This document shows, in pieces, positions 12,156 to 22,986 of a DNA stretch of 35,151 nucleotides (position 1 is its first letter; each line of letters begins with the position of its first letter). A program made the position numbers and the translations under genes. The notes under the pieces are model-generated. The model was not told the DNA's origin and did not search any database. It was given only the letters and a program-made list of their open reading frames with translations. This DNA is from Podaxis mareebaensis (Eukaryota > Basidiomycota > Agaricomycetes > Agaricales > Agaricaceae). The stretch spans positions 1 to 35,151 of the forward strand of contig JAEUWP010000552.1 of NCBI GenBank assembly GCA_018524725.1, written 5' to 3'.

Positions 12156-14544
12156 TTACCAGCCATCGCTGGCCTTTTCGGCGTCGAAGCTGCAGATCAC
12201 CTGTGAAAGAACATTGTGTCAACACTCCATCCTCTGCAGAAGTACATAGTAACTCACTCCCAAGTAATAAACGAACAGCCTCTGTATGTGAACATTCTCG
12301 CTACCGGTGTGGCTGCGCTTGTCGAGGGTCATCTCGCCAAGAGCATACAAATAGAAGGAATATTGCTGGAGGTCATGTTTAGTACCGTTTGGGTCGAGGT
12401 ATTCCCGGGTGAAATCAGAGGGGTACCACCAGTTGTTGTCCTTGGGGGTCTGTTCGCTGCCATAGCGCATCATGTGATTGACGATATCATCATACAGGGG
12501 GCCTATCAAGTACGCGAATTGTTAACCTATAAAGACGGAATAAATTGGGGGGAATACATACCCACAGCAAACTTGGGGAACTTCACTTCATCTTTCCTAC
12601 AATGTGCAAGCAAGCTCAGCTGGTTGAACTGCAGACAAGGTGAAATATGAACGTACCTGAACACTTCATTGTCCATCCAGCTCTCGACTTCCTGCCGGGT
12701 AACAGGGTAATCCTGGAGGTGAAGCAACTTCGCGATCGTTTCGACTCTGCCTCCGGGTTTCTTGTTCGGAGGTTCCGTCTGCGAGCCTTTAAACTCGAAG
12801 GAGAACGTCTTCTGGAATTCCTGGGTGGCGTAACTGTGCATAAAGTCTTTAAGCGTGATGGGGTCAGTCACATCGCCCTTTCCGTCATCTCCCTGAATGT
12901 GACGACGAAGGTTGTTGCCAAGCATCTTGAAGAGTTCATCGGCGACTTGTTTTTCGGGGTCCGGCAATTCGTAAAACATCTTTGCTAAAGATGAGGCGAG
13001 AAGCTGGGTGGGAAAGATTGATACACACCGTCATGATGTATAAATATGTGACAGAGATGGAGACTTGGCTCTGCGACGTCGCGTGGTCGTACCAGGACAT
13101 GATGATACCAGTTTGCCGGATAGGATTCGTGGTAGGGTCAGCGGAAGTGTAAGTCTTGTCAACTCGAGTGACCCTCCAAGAACCGGTCGAGGCGTCGTTC
13201 AGAATCGACTTGAATTGAAGGAAGGTATCTTGTGCTGCCTTCTCTATCCACGAATTGTGTGAGAATGATACAGTATCATGAGGGATGAGACTTACTCGCG
13301 ACAAAGTCCACCGGAATGTTAAGACCACTATAAAGAAAGAGTTTCAGCGGAAGGATATCGAGCGCAAGCATATGGAGTACCTGAAAAGCTCGTTGTAGAC
13401 GAAGTCCTCTAGCTTATCAACCTCGGTATCTGGGATGTAGCGCATCTTGGAATTGTGTGTCACAAACGCTGATTTGACACCTGTCCCCTTCAAGGAGTCG
13501 GGAGGATCGGTGTTATATTGGAAGCCGAACTCTGAACTGAATTTGCCTTTAGCAAAATTGTCGAGGGTATCCTGGAGCTCCCTTTCCGACTGAGGGACAG
13601 TACCGTTCTGATCAGGTCAGGTTAGTTCCTGTGCACTGGCTTGTACTTCGGAAACTCACGGCCAAGGATGCCGCGTCCTTGTATGCACTGCCTTGAAGCT
13701 GGTCGCGAGTGCCCTTGGTCTCGGAAACGACCTCATAGTAGACCTAAAAGAGGTCTCAGGAAGACGGCGTGATATGGGTTCTCAACGACTTACACCGCAG
13801 TAATAGATGACGGCGAGTTGGGCCTGAGTACCGTCCTCGACGAGAGAACCTGAACAGTACATCAAGATAGCATCACACGTGTAGCTGTCTTGGTCTTCCT
13901 TCTTGGCGTCGTAGCTCTTTTTGAACTCGTAGGGTTTCCATTGCTTCCCGGTGTCGCTAGAGGCAATAAGGGTGGCGACATTAGAAAGATCGTTGATAGC
14001 AGTTTCTGTTAGGCAACACGAGCAACACGAGCGACACAAGTCAGCGTCAGGAAGAGGACCGGAGTAATAGACAACATACGTTCCATCCACGGGGGTAGGT
14101 TGAGTTTGCTGTTGAAATGACACGTATTAGGCTGAAGCTTCCTGATCTGAGAACCGCGAAAGCTACCTGAAGACGCCGGCCTTGAGGTAGGCATAGACCT
14201 GGTTACCAACGGGAGGGATAATACTGCACATCTTCGCAGAGGTCTTTGGGTCCGCGACGCCATGTTTTTTCGGAGGGTGGCAATTTTTTGGCTCGTCGCT
14301 ATAGTCATACTTGTAGGCCTCTTTGAAGTAATTAGTTGCAAGCTTGTTGAGAAGGGTGTCGAGGTTAGTCGTGTTGTCCGTGACACTGAATTTCTAAGGT
14401 GGCGAAGGATTAGTGCGGGTACAAACGCAGAAGAGATGAACGTCATGCCTGCTTGAGGAGGTTGCGGGCATTGTCCGTCAGTTGATTGACGAGATCAGTC
14501 TTGACTTGCTCCAATGATTTCTTGGTCTCCTTGTGGCCACCCAT
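12156..14544 (-). CDS. Gene B: three-repeat protein of unknown function (12 exons, 589 aa)
   Basis: Exons 14449-14544, 14167-14393, 14080-14108, 13794-14005, 13660-13743, 13381-13607, 13296-13327, 13029-13243, 12657-12979, 12562-12596, 12258-12502 and 12156-12200 sum to 1,770 bases in one frame. A 32-residue leader (MGGHKETKKSLEQV...) precedes three units at about residues 33-188, 189-374 and 375-575, and a tail VICSFDAEKASDGW. Each unit shows F-x(3)-[FY] motifs (YFKEAYKYDY, FSSEFGFQY, FQKTFSFEF), a tiny exon (29, 32 and 35 nt), a W-containing second half and the junction YYCG|VYYE, T|MFYE or YYLG|V. The first intron appears to use a GC donor. No catalytic motif, signal peptide or membrane segment is seen. 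It is a free-standing version of the gene A C-terminus; relic E is its close decayed copy. Confidence 0.8.
14394..14448 (-). other. GC-AG intron in gene B
   Basis: After codon 32 (CAG) the exon is followed by GCATGA, and TGA would stop the frame if unspliced. Removing 55 nt to the acceptor CCTTAG restores the frame that begins KFSVTDN. Gene C has an ordinary GT intron (15610-15661) at the matching place and phase, which supports this rarer splice type. Confidence 0.6.
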
Positions 14545-15495
14545 GATGTGCGGGGATGATGTAGAAAGGGAGAGAGGTTCGAGTCACGCCAAAGTAAGGG
14601 CTTTCGCGTTCTGGAGGGCTGATGGTTGAGACTGATGATATATGTACACAAGCAGGCTCCCCTTCAGTGAAGTGTCTCGATATAGAGACTTGGTCATGGC
14701 AATCGATAACGTCGAGTGAACGTGAAAATTTTCTTGTGCGAAGATTACCCAAGATCTTCCAGGCTGTCTGTCAGACAAGACAACGCGGAGAGTGCTTGCC
14801 CCGAGTCCCATGACTGCAGCTCATGGAGTAGATTAAGCGAAACGAATTGAGGTCGAACCTGTCCGGGAGTAAGCTAACGCCGGAGATAACATCACCCTGG
14901 ATTTTGGTTTTGATTTTTCCATATGAGAACATGGCAGGCTCTCGGTGTCAATGCAGGTTGTCGCTATTTGGAGTTTGGGATGCGGTGGAACCATTTGATA
15001 ATGCTGTCATGGGGGTCATGCATTAATTTATGTGAACACGACGAAACCACTGTCGCTGCCTTGGCTTAGGCGCGATGGCAGGATGCTGGTGATGTCGCAA
15101 TTAATCATCAAAGATCATCGATATGAAGATGGGTGTTATCGTTGTGGGTTGTGTGTTTAGCGCGAGATGCTTGGTAGTGATCGTGAAGCCTAAATTTGGT
15201 GCAGGAGTACCTGAACAGCGGAAGTTGAGAAGATGGAAGCCGTACGTAATGCGCATCCCGGGATCAAGAGAAGCCTGGAGAAGCACGATCAGGTGTTCTC
15301 CATTAGGCTTCGCGTTCCGTCGTGCCGTTCCTTCAAACCTCATGATCCTTCCACAACCATTATCTGTTCGAATCTCCCAGCTCTGTCGCCTCCAGCTACC
15401 CCATTTGACAATGTTCTAACATCGTCCTTGTCATAAGGAGAGCTCTCGTCTGTAAGTCCATCCAATACAACCTGTTGTCTTCTTCTGCGAGCATC
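14545..15495. other. Shared upstream region of divergent genes B and C
   Basis: The 951 bp between the two start codons carries no recognised gene. It likely holds both promoters: pyrimidine-rich leaders precede each ATG, and an AT-rich TATAT stretch lies near 14636-14643 on the gene B side. No clear shared operator or inverted repeat was found by eye. Confidence 0.45.
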
Positions 15496-17942
15496 ATGGG
15501 CATTTTCGGACACAAGAAACCACATTCCCCCAAGGAAAAGACCTACGAGCAAGTATTTGCCGACCTCGTCAAAAACCTCTGCGAGAAGGCCAACAAGGCT
15601 CTCCCCAACGTGAGATCGAGTTCATTTCGTAATTGACTTACTCGCTGAACACACCTTGTAGCCTATATCGCTCCCAGCCCAACCTACGCTCAGTGACCTA
15701 GAGCACATCTTCAAACAAATCACGCACGACGAGTTCAAAAGTAGACTCGGCTACCAATTCAACGCGACAAGCGCTGTGCCACACGCTCTTGCCCCTGGGA
15801 CGCGTGTTCTCAGCACCTTCGAGCAGTTCTACAAGGTCGATGACCCCAACAAGCCTGTCTCCCCTCCGCCAAGCTCTTCCACCACAACGACTGGCGATGA
15901 GACCGACCCGCCATTCACACCTATTCCGGATGACCGTCAACGTATGGAGATTTCCCGTGCTATAATCTGAGGGCGATATTTACCCTTCTGCTTCAGCCCT
16001 TTCCCAGATTCTCGACGACTTCAGAAGCCGAATCACGGGTCTCCCCGACTGGATCCAAGGTTCATGCTGAATGCTACTCGAAAATGGCAGCCACTGACTC
16101 CACCCTTTTCAGGAAAGGCTCGAGATGAGGCCGTCAAGAGCCTTGAGCGAGAGTTCAGTGAAACAATGGTCCTTCCCAATAACTGGAGTATTGACCTCAA
16201 TACGCCCGTTTACGAGCAGTCTGACAAGTATGCGAACTCTGTCCGGCTGGACTACAACTTCGTCAAACTGTCCGGGACGCACACGGAGACAGAGGTTACC
16301 GCACAACTCAATACTGTCTATTGCATCGGAGTGCGCGTGTTGCAGGTTCACTAGAAAGTCACTGACAATCTCCTAGATTTACTACCAAGTTATATCTGAG
16401 GCTATGATTGCCAAGAAATCCCTCTGGAAACAATTGTACACTCAAGCGGAGAGTTTGCTTGACACGGTACTAGTTTCGTTTCGTTTCGACTTCGCAAACT
16501 CTTACACCCCATTCTCCTCAGCCTCACCCAGTTCCTGAAAACCCAAATGCAACCTCGTTGGAAGCTATCCTCATCTGGTATCGCGACCACAAACTTTTCC
16601 AAGCTGACCACGGTTTTCCATTTAATGGGACCCCGGATGGTCTTATTGATGATCTTGGTCGCCCCACACATCTCTTCATTATTGAAGACGACGACTTCTC
16701 TAAGCTGTCCCAAGAGATTGAGGAGAATATTTTCAGGTCCGTCGCAAGCTTACCCCATTGTAACCATTCCTCATATAATTCCATTATCCAGCAAGATCAA
16801 CCTCCCGGAATGGGCCGGTATGTCCCTTTCCGAGCTATTCGTTAATCAGACTTTTAACTTGACTATAGTTACTGTGAAACCTGATTTGCAATCTGAAATT
16901 GAAAGCCTTCTCAAGTCTCCGGCCTCCGAATCCCGTGGGTGGCGCCAAGTGAAGTACGACAAAGCGCCGCCGCCACCGAACAAGAGTGACCCGGCCCTTC
17001 TCATTAAGGGGGACTTCATCTATTGCGATCTTGTATCGCCTGATCGCAGTGACGTTACTTATCGTGCCGTATACTTTTGCGGCATATTCTACACGGCACC
17101 TTCAGCGAAGGAAACCGTCACCCAGGACTTGCTTTCTGCTGTTTACAGAAACGCCCTGAGTCTCGTTTCCGGCGTGCGCCCGTCCCTCCTTGTCCTTATC
17201 GCGGGGAATTCTGACTTTTTTTGCATTTTCCTTAGAACGTTGGAACCCCACCCAATCAGCCTACCCGCTCTGACCTTGACACTTTACTTTATCGAGCTTT
17301 GGATCAGGCATTCGAAAAAGAGTTCCCCTTCAGCTACAAAGGTGATAAGACCGCTCCAAGTGACAAAGTCGGAGATACCCTCTACACTGCTAAGATTAGT
17401 TTCGACTCCAAGACCAACGACGATGCAGCTGCCGCCGAAGCAGTCCAAACCATCATCAGGTGATGCGTTTTTCGTATTCTGGCCGATGGAAGGCTCACAA
17501 ATCTGATGTGGCATGATAGAGCTTTGAACTTACCTTCCGACACAAATGGTAGGTCTCTCCAAGTCTATTTTTGTCACCCACTCATCCACGGATTCTATGT
17601 CAGAAGGAGGCTTGCGCCAACAGATCAGCAATGACCTCCTACAAAAGGTCAAGCGATGTCTCGGGGAAGATCCGGTCCTCGTTCCGCCCAACTCATGGCA
17701 CTCCGTGAGTCACGATAGACAATATTCGAATCCTGACCCTGCGAGGAGCGACATTATTCCGGTTCTCAAGGCTGTCATCTTGTGTTGTAACGCTAGTATT
17801 ACCACCGGGAATGCAGTGGCTAAGCGCAGCTTCATCTACTTCGCTGGGGTGCGACTTTCCCCTTCAATCTAGTTTAATTGGCCGCCATTTTTGCTCACGA
17901 ACTTCACAGGTGCTCTATGACATTCAAATGGAGGCTTGGTGA
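15496..17942 (+). CDS. Gene C: three-repeat protein of unknown function (12 exons, 613 aa)
   Basis: Exons 15496-15609, 15662-15941, 15997-16059, 16113-16330, 16377-16466, 16522-16736, 16792-16817, 16869-17173, 17236-17459, 17520-17548, 17604-17848 and 17910-17942 sum to 1,842 bases in one frame. A 38-residue leader (MGIFGHKKPHSPKEK...) is followed by units at about 39-225, 226-410 and 411-603 and the tail VLYDIQMEAW. Unit 1 has its tiny exon merged into a 63-nt exon ending GLPDWIQ; unit 2 uses 26 nt (NLPEWA), unit 3 uses 29 nt. The usual intron at the G|V junction is missing between units 2 and 3 (FCGIFYT). It is a diverged paralogue of gene B and of the gene A C-terminus. Function unknown. 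Confidence 0.8.
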
Positions 17943-19157
17943 ATCTGATGGTGCTGTTCGTATGGAGTGATATAGGAGAGTTCGGAGAATATGTGATGTC
18001 TAACATTCATGACCTGTATTATGTGCACGGCTTATGGAGAATCAAATATGTGGTTAAGCAGAAAACGAAACTTAGGGGTATAGTTAATGGAAAGTGGGCC
18101 TGAATCGTCTATGACTCAGGGAGTATCGCGTAAGGGCACATAAACTAGGCGATCCTGGAGAGCGACCGCAGTACCAGCGACTCCTTCCGCGGAGAAGTGA
18201 ATGAAGATTATCGATGAGCGATGTGTCTGACAGGTTTCTCGAGCGGTGGTCCCCTTTCTCCTTGCGGAAACCGAGCTAAAAGATCCCTGCCCGGGAAGAA
18301 GCTCGAATGGTGAGGTGTTCGTGCCGTTTGCTTGGAACAGCACCAAGACTTGTTTGTTTCGCGCCGTATACCGTCGCTTGCCTAAATGTAAGATATATAC
18401 AATCTTTGTTGCTCCTTGGTGTGACGAGGTGTCACTTGAAGGGTGAACGATTCTCGGCACACGTAGAGATAACGGCTCAAGAAGCTCTGTTCCTCGTATC
18501 TACTACAACTCGTCTTATATATCTTTTCTACCTACAAGTTTATATAATTTATTTTCAAGTATACGTTAAATGGCAGTCGAGATAAATGGCACAAAACAAG
18601 ATAAGATAAACGTACGTTGTTATCGCGGTCACAAGACGTCGCTTCCCTACGCTTGGGCACCTGATCGTCCGGCCAGGGCTTCTGCCGGGTCCGTTTCAGA
18701 ACAAGGAGGTTGGACACATGCCCGGGCTAATCGCATAGGACTGGGGACAAGAACTTGCGTTCATTAGGTACCAAATTTTGAGCCTCATCGCACCCTGATG
18801 GGACGCCGGCCATAATTTAACTCTTACCGGGGAGAGAGAACATTCATTATGTCGTGTCAAAAGAAGCCGGACTTCCAAAAGTCCCGTCAATCTCGTAATA
18901 AGGGATTAACCGGCCTCTGCCCCTGAAAGAAGCGGGGATCTCATCGATGGCTCATCGATGGCTTCCGTCGTATGTCGAGATCAACTGATTGCGCTAGAAT
19001 ATTTCCTGACTCTCATCAAGTTCGGGGTCAGATAACAATCCATTATTAGACTCCACGGATCAATTGTAACCAGAGTGCGCCTAGGACTGGGTACATACAC
19101 ATAATGAGGGAGCTGTACGATTAATGCTGTAAGCATAAACACTACCGGTAGGACTAC
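17943..19157. other. Gap after gene C, no certain gene
   Basis: About 1.2 kb without a gene I can support. A minus ORF at 18116-18460 includes SSIIFIHFSAEG and ends LVYVPLRDTP-stop, faintly like the end of a repeat unit (ISFVHFSG then VLYVEEENPW), but the rest does not align. The 11-bp unit ctcatcgatgg occurs twice in tandem at 18940-18962. Confidence 0.4.
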
Positions 19158-19585
19158 TTGAACCGCCAAAACAGTGATTTTGCATATTGTGAGTTACCCG
19201 TTCCTCGTAGTGACGTGTTACTCAGAGTTTCTGCTTCGAAGGATACAGGCAAACCGTCGGGATGCTCCCATTCTGGAATACGAAGGCGCCGAGACTGGTG
19301 ATATCTTCGGCTCTCTCTGATGTCGTTGGGTATACCGATCGGTGAAACCAGAGCTACGTCATGCTCATCGATGGCGGTCCCACCAGTAATGAGCTTATGT
19401 ACACGACGCCCACGCAGGCACGCATGAAACTCAATCTGTTTTACACCTTGAACCACCTTTCAGGCGCTACCCTGGCCGTAGGAACGACCCCTCTGGAAAA
19501 TATCATACAGAAGATTGACACACTGGTCCTGACACACGACGACTTGGACCACAAGCGAGGTACTTGGTTTTCAATTGATAGTGCG
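19158..19585 (+). pseudogene. 5-prime fragment of an MBL hydrolase paralogue of gene A
   Basis: Three stretches align with exons 1-3 of gene A: TAKTVILHI against TGKKTALLHV; a frame-damaged stretch containing DAPILEYEG against DALVLEYNT; and MLIDGGP through LTHDDLDHKR, with the same HxDxDH metal motif. Intron positions also match (GTGAGT after LHI, GTACTT after HKRG). The expected start codon reads TTG with an extra base, the second exon is out of phase, and nothing like gene A exon 4 follows. It is a truncated relic, not a working gene, though the third exon is well kept (19361-19559). Confidence 0.75.
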
Positions 19586-19838
19586 ATCCTCTATAACAAG
19601 CCCCCTCTTTTGCAGCAATTGATACCTTATTCGCCTCTCTGTGCAATCTATTTGCCTAATGAACAGCAGTTGCATCACCTGCATTGCCTTGCATGACCTG
19701 GGGCCCGTGGGACAGCATAGCGTCTTCTTCAGGATCGTCGAGATCATATCCGTACATCTTACAGTTGTTGTTCAGTAAATGATGATATGTCAAGTGGTCC
19801 CGGCAATGGGGGGGGGAGGGGGAATAGGGTTCCTGAGC

Positions 19839-20428
19839 TCATGAGGTTTGCGGGTATGGGACACAGCTTCGATATTCATGAGGCTGCAGAGACTGAGCGT
19901 GCCGCAAGATTGGAATGTCGGCTTCTGTTTCATGGCATTGGGGAGGTGGAGCGAAGTTCTCGGACTGGTCCTCGAGATCAGGAAGTTGAGGTGAGGGGAC
20001 CTGGTCCTCGGGCTCCGGAGGTTGCGATGAAGGGACACCATCTTCGGAGTCACGAGACTGGAGTTCTGCAAGCATATGGGAGCTCGATGTGGCAGGGACT
20101 GGTGTAATCTGACGCTAAATGTATAAGTATGGATATAATGCAGCGTATATTAGTACTCACTGCTATATTAGTACTCACTGTCGTATCTCCAGAGCCTCGT
20201 TTCACCTGGCGTTCGAGGTTCCCTGGCCGTCACAAACGTGGCCATGCTCTGTTGTCCTGCGTTCTCCTCTCGCTGATGTCGGGCATAGATAGATTTGGAT
20301 TTCCAAGCACCTCCACACCACTTGCAATCATACCAGTACTTCCCATCTTTCTTCTCTGGACTTTTTTGACATAGCTCCCGGCACCTTTGTGCAGAGAGAA
20401 ACCCTACTGTCGTGCGGAGTGAAAACAA
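19839..20428 (-). pseudogene. Fragment with zinc-finger-like CxxC-H motif and acidic Pro-rich tail
   Basis: Minus ORF 20168-20428 contains RCRELC, then YDCKWCGGAWKSKS and YARHQRE, a CxxC plus His pattern seen in DNA-binding zinc fingers. A donor-like GTGAGT follows, and 19839-20075 gives an acidic proline-rich frame with repeats such as PSSQPPEPEDQ and PSPQLPDLEDQ. There is no ATG at the start of the first part and the joining phase is not clean, so this is probably a piece of a transposon-borne or chromatin protein. I do not recognise the family. Confidence 0.3.
20146..20180. repeat. Two tandem copies of a 17-18 bp unit
   Basis: The unit tatattagtactcactg occurs at 20146-20162 and 20164-20180. 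On the minus strand each copy carries GTGAGT and TACTAAT, that is a splice-donor-like and a branch-like motif. It may be a duplicated intron start. Confidence 0.6.
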
Positions 20429-20551
20429 AGACGATGCGAGGAATGTCCGAGGCGCAGAGGACTATCAGAGGCTGTGTTGCGGGAAAAGTCGGCCAAGTGA
20501 GTCAAAGTGACGTACAAAATTCCGCAAAAGTATCAAGGGCCAGGAAAACGT

Positions 20552-21545
20552 ACTATCCTTCACCCACCTTTCGACATCCCCCCTGTTTCGACAGGTCACG
20601 CAATCGTCACAATGGCCGAGACTTGCCGTTCTGAACTCCGATGATCCACTCAATTGATGAGTGACAAAACTAAGTAACCAAATATGTAGACTAACTAGCT
20701 AGCTAGAATATGAGAGCAGTAGGATATCACAAATCACAGTGTATGAGAATAATATGATGCAACTTGTCAAGGGGGGAAATAGCCCAACCGACCGCCTGGG
20801 AATGGTCTGGTGCTGAACTGCTGAAAACATACATGGTTTGGCTGAGAAGGAAAGGCAGTGTAGTAGTTGGGTGAAAAAGCGAAGTCCTGATGGGCATGGT
20901 TAAGCGAAAGTTGAGGGGACACCAGATACAAAGGGCCTGGAGTTGGGAGAGAAAATTCTTGCAGAGTGGGATGTGAAATTGTTGCTGCTTCTTTATAAGA
21001 TATATGTTTTCCTGTCTATCAGCCAATGAGGGTTGTCCATGTTACCTTAATGATGGTCAGCTAGCTTGACCCCTTGCAAACTGATGACACTCATTCACTT
21101 TGAACTCACATGCAGCTGCAGTTACAGTCTTCTGGGTATCATTATTCAGGGACTGGATAGCCTCCCAAATGTGTCCTCATACTCAGGACCTTCATGAGTG
21201 TGTGACTTCTGACACTGAGTGGGCATAAGTCAGCAGAGAGACAAGCAGAATGGGAAGCACAGGAACATTGGATACCTTGGTCAAGGACAAATGGGCAAAA
21301 AAAGATGTGATGGTGATCAATTGTATTTTGCACTCTGACACAGCATCTCCTGGCAAAGTGTGACAACTGCTGTAAAAACTAACTTTTCTTATATGCAAGC
21401 TACAGACTTCAAACCGGCTAGAAGATGTGCAGAATGGCATTCCAGCACAGATTACAAAATATGAGGGGGAGATACTGAATGGGGCTTGAGATATAAGGAA
21501 TGTGTCAAAATGGGGGGGGTGTCAAAATGTGGGTGAAGGATAGTA
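20552..21545. mobile_element. Candidate TIR element of about 1 kb
   Basis: The left end (plus) begins TACTATCCTTCACCCAC and continues with TTTCGACA, a C run and TTTCGACA; the right end read on the minus strand begins with the same 17 bases followed by TTTTGACA, a C run and TTTTGACA, so about 43 bp match in inverted orientation with CG to TG differences. No matching target-site duplication was found directly outside, and the interior has no transposase. It could be a non-autonomous element, or two inverted copies of a shared repeat. Confidence 0.4.
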
Positions 21546-21778
21546 GGGTATTGGGAAAAAATTGCTATTGTCACATCCAGAGATTCAACATGGTGTGTAT
21601 GCAAAAATGATCAAAAATGTTTGTTTTGCTACAAAAAAGCTTAGGTACATAATACTTACTTGAAAGTGTCAGCTGATGTGTGATTGACTTTTCACTGGTC
21701 CACTCCACAGAGCATTGTCCCACAATATTTCCCATGCACCTCAGCCCATCTGAACTTTTCCAAATGAGATTCTCCATA

Positions 21779-21802
21779 CAGTCACCTCTCTCTTAACCCA
21801 TA
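21779..21802 (+). repeat. Left TIR of the pogo-like element
   Basis: Terminal inverted repeat, followed to about 21950 by many copies of AACCCATA or near versions. Preceded by the TA target duplication. Confidence 0.8.
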
Positions 21803-22091
21803 TCTCTAATAACCCATACTCTCCAGTAACCCATAGCTTTTTCCTTCCACTGAGTTGGTATGCAGGGGTTCCACACCCATAACCCATAACTCTACCATAC
21901 CCCATAGCCCATAGGTCATCCAAGCCAAAAACCCATAGCACTCATGACATAATACAATAGATTTATATCAAAATATGACCAATAGCATGATCTTCACATC
22001 CAGCACAGCAAGTTTCATATGTCAACAATGGTACTGAGCAGCCAAAAGAAAGAAAAAAATGTGTTAGTGTTTTTTTGCAACTGCCTACCTC

Positions 22092-22783
22092 ATGCCACCC
22101 AAGCCAGCCACCCTTCTTGAGACATTGGAAAAGGGCCTGTGTGTTCTTAAATGCCAGGTATCAGCTCAGAAGACTGCCCTCGAGTCCTGGTTGTCCAGAG
22201 GTGAAAAAATTACAACCACAGATGAAGAATGGCTCGATAATGAGGGCAACTTTGTGGAAGAAACTCACATTGTTGCTCTGTTCAAGGAGTCTCCAACAAA
22301 GCAAGTTGATACCCTCAATGAAGTGCAGCAACTCACAGTAAAGAAGTTGTGGGAGGCTGTAAGGTAACTTGCCTATGACAGTAGGCAAGAAGTGGAAACA
22401 TATGTGAATAAAATTCAGTGGATTCTATTTAAAATAACTACTCTTCCAGGCCCCAGAAATGATGGTACTGCTGTCAAGGGTCAACCAGATAGCTCAAAGA
22501 CCAAAGCAAAATCAAATCCAAAGCACATAAATGCAACACTTGCACAGACAGCGAAATTAATGGCAATGATGATGACATTGATGATGACTCATTGGAACCA
22601 GTCACTGTTGCAAGCCATCAATGCTTACTCAAGCCCTCTATGCTCATCAATGGGTATCTCTCCATCACAAACCACTCATTCTCAAGGTCAATAGAACAGA
22701 TTTTGGCGACATTCAACAGTCAACTTCATCTGGAGGAGGTAGAAAACCTAAATGATATGAGTATCCTTGACTATTTTCCCTAG
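22092..22783 (+). pseudogene. Remnant ORF of the pogo-like element
   Basis: A 91-residue frame (MPPKPATLLETLEKGLC... to KKLWEAVR) is followed, in other frames, by a segment ending LNDMSILDYFP. The end pattern [IL]LDYF resembles the C-terminus of pogo-type transposases, but no DDE catalytic core is present, so the middle has been lost. Coding assignment is tentative. Confidence 0.4.
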
Positions 22784-22959
22784 AAAGCCATATAGTATAC
22801 AAGTTATGCCTTGTCCCTTTGCTTATAGAAGTCTTTTGCATAGTATAGCATGGAAATGATTTTTTTTCGATTTTTAATGAATATATTTGGCACTAAAAAC
22901 TGACCTCTTTGATAACCCATACTCTGTCATAACCCATAGCTCAACCCTTCCACTGTGGC

Positions 22960-22983
22960 TATGGGTTAAGAAAGAGGTGACTG
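22960..22983 (-). repeat. Right TIR of the pogo-like element
   Basis: Inverted match to the left end with one mismatch, preceded at 22913-22950 by two AACCCATA copies and followed by TA, which is part of the TAG splice acceptor of relic D. Confidence 0.8.
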
Positions 22984-22986
22984 TAG

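Larger units (their letters stand above)
21779..22983 (+). mobile_element. Non-autonomous pogo/Tc1-mariner-like element, 1,205 bp
   Basis: The element starts CAGTCACCTCTCTCTTAA and ends with its reverse complement save one base (24-bp TIRs, 23 matches, 21779-21802 and 22960-22983). TA lies on both sides (ccaTA before, TAgt after), the Tc1/mariner target duplication, and CAGT ends suit the pogo/Tigger group. Inside each end AACCCATA is repeated many times, likely transposase binding sites. The interior codes only remnants of a protein. At 1.2 kb it is too short for a full DDE transposase. Confidence 0.8.

Noticed and set aside
18940..18962. Tandem ctcatcgatgg taken as an MBL fragment
   Set aside because: It matches the LIDG codons by chance length only; the flanks do not align with gene A.
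19787..20107. Plus ORF of 106 codons with Gly/Arg-rich start
   Set aside because: Low complexity antisense of the Pro-rich minus frame; no known domain.
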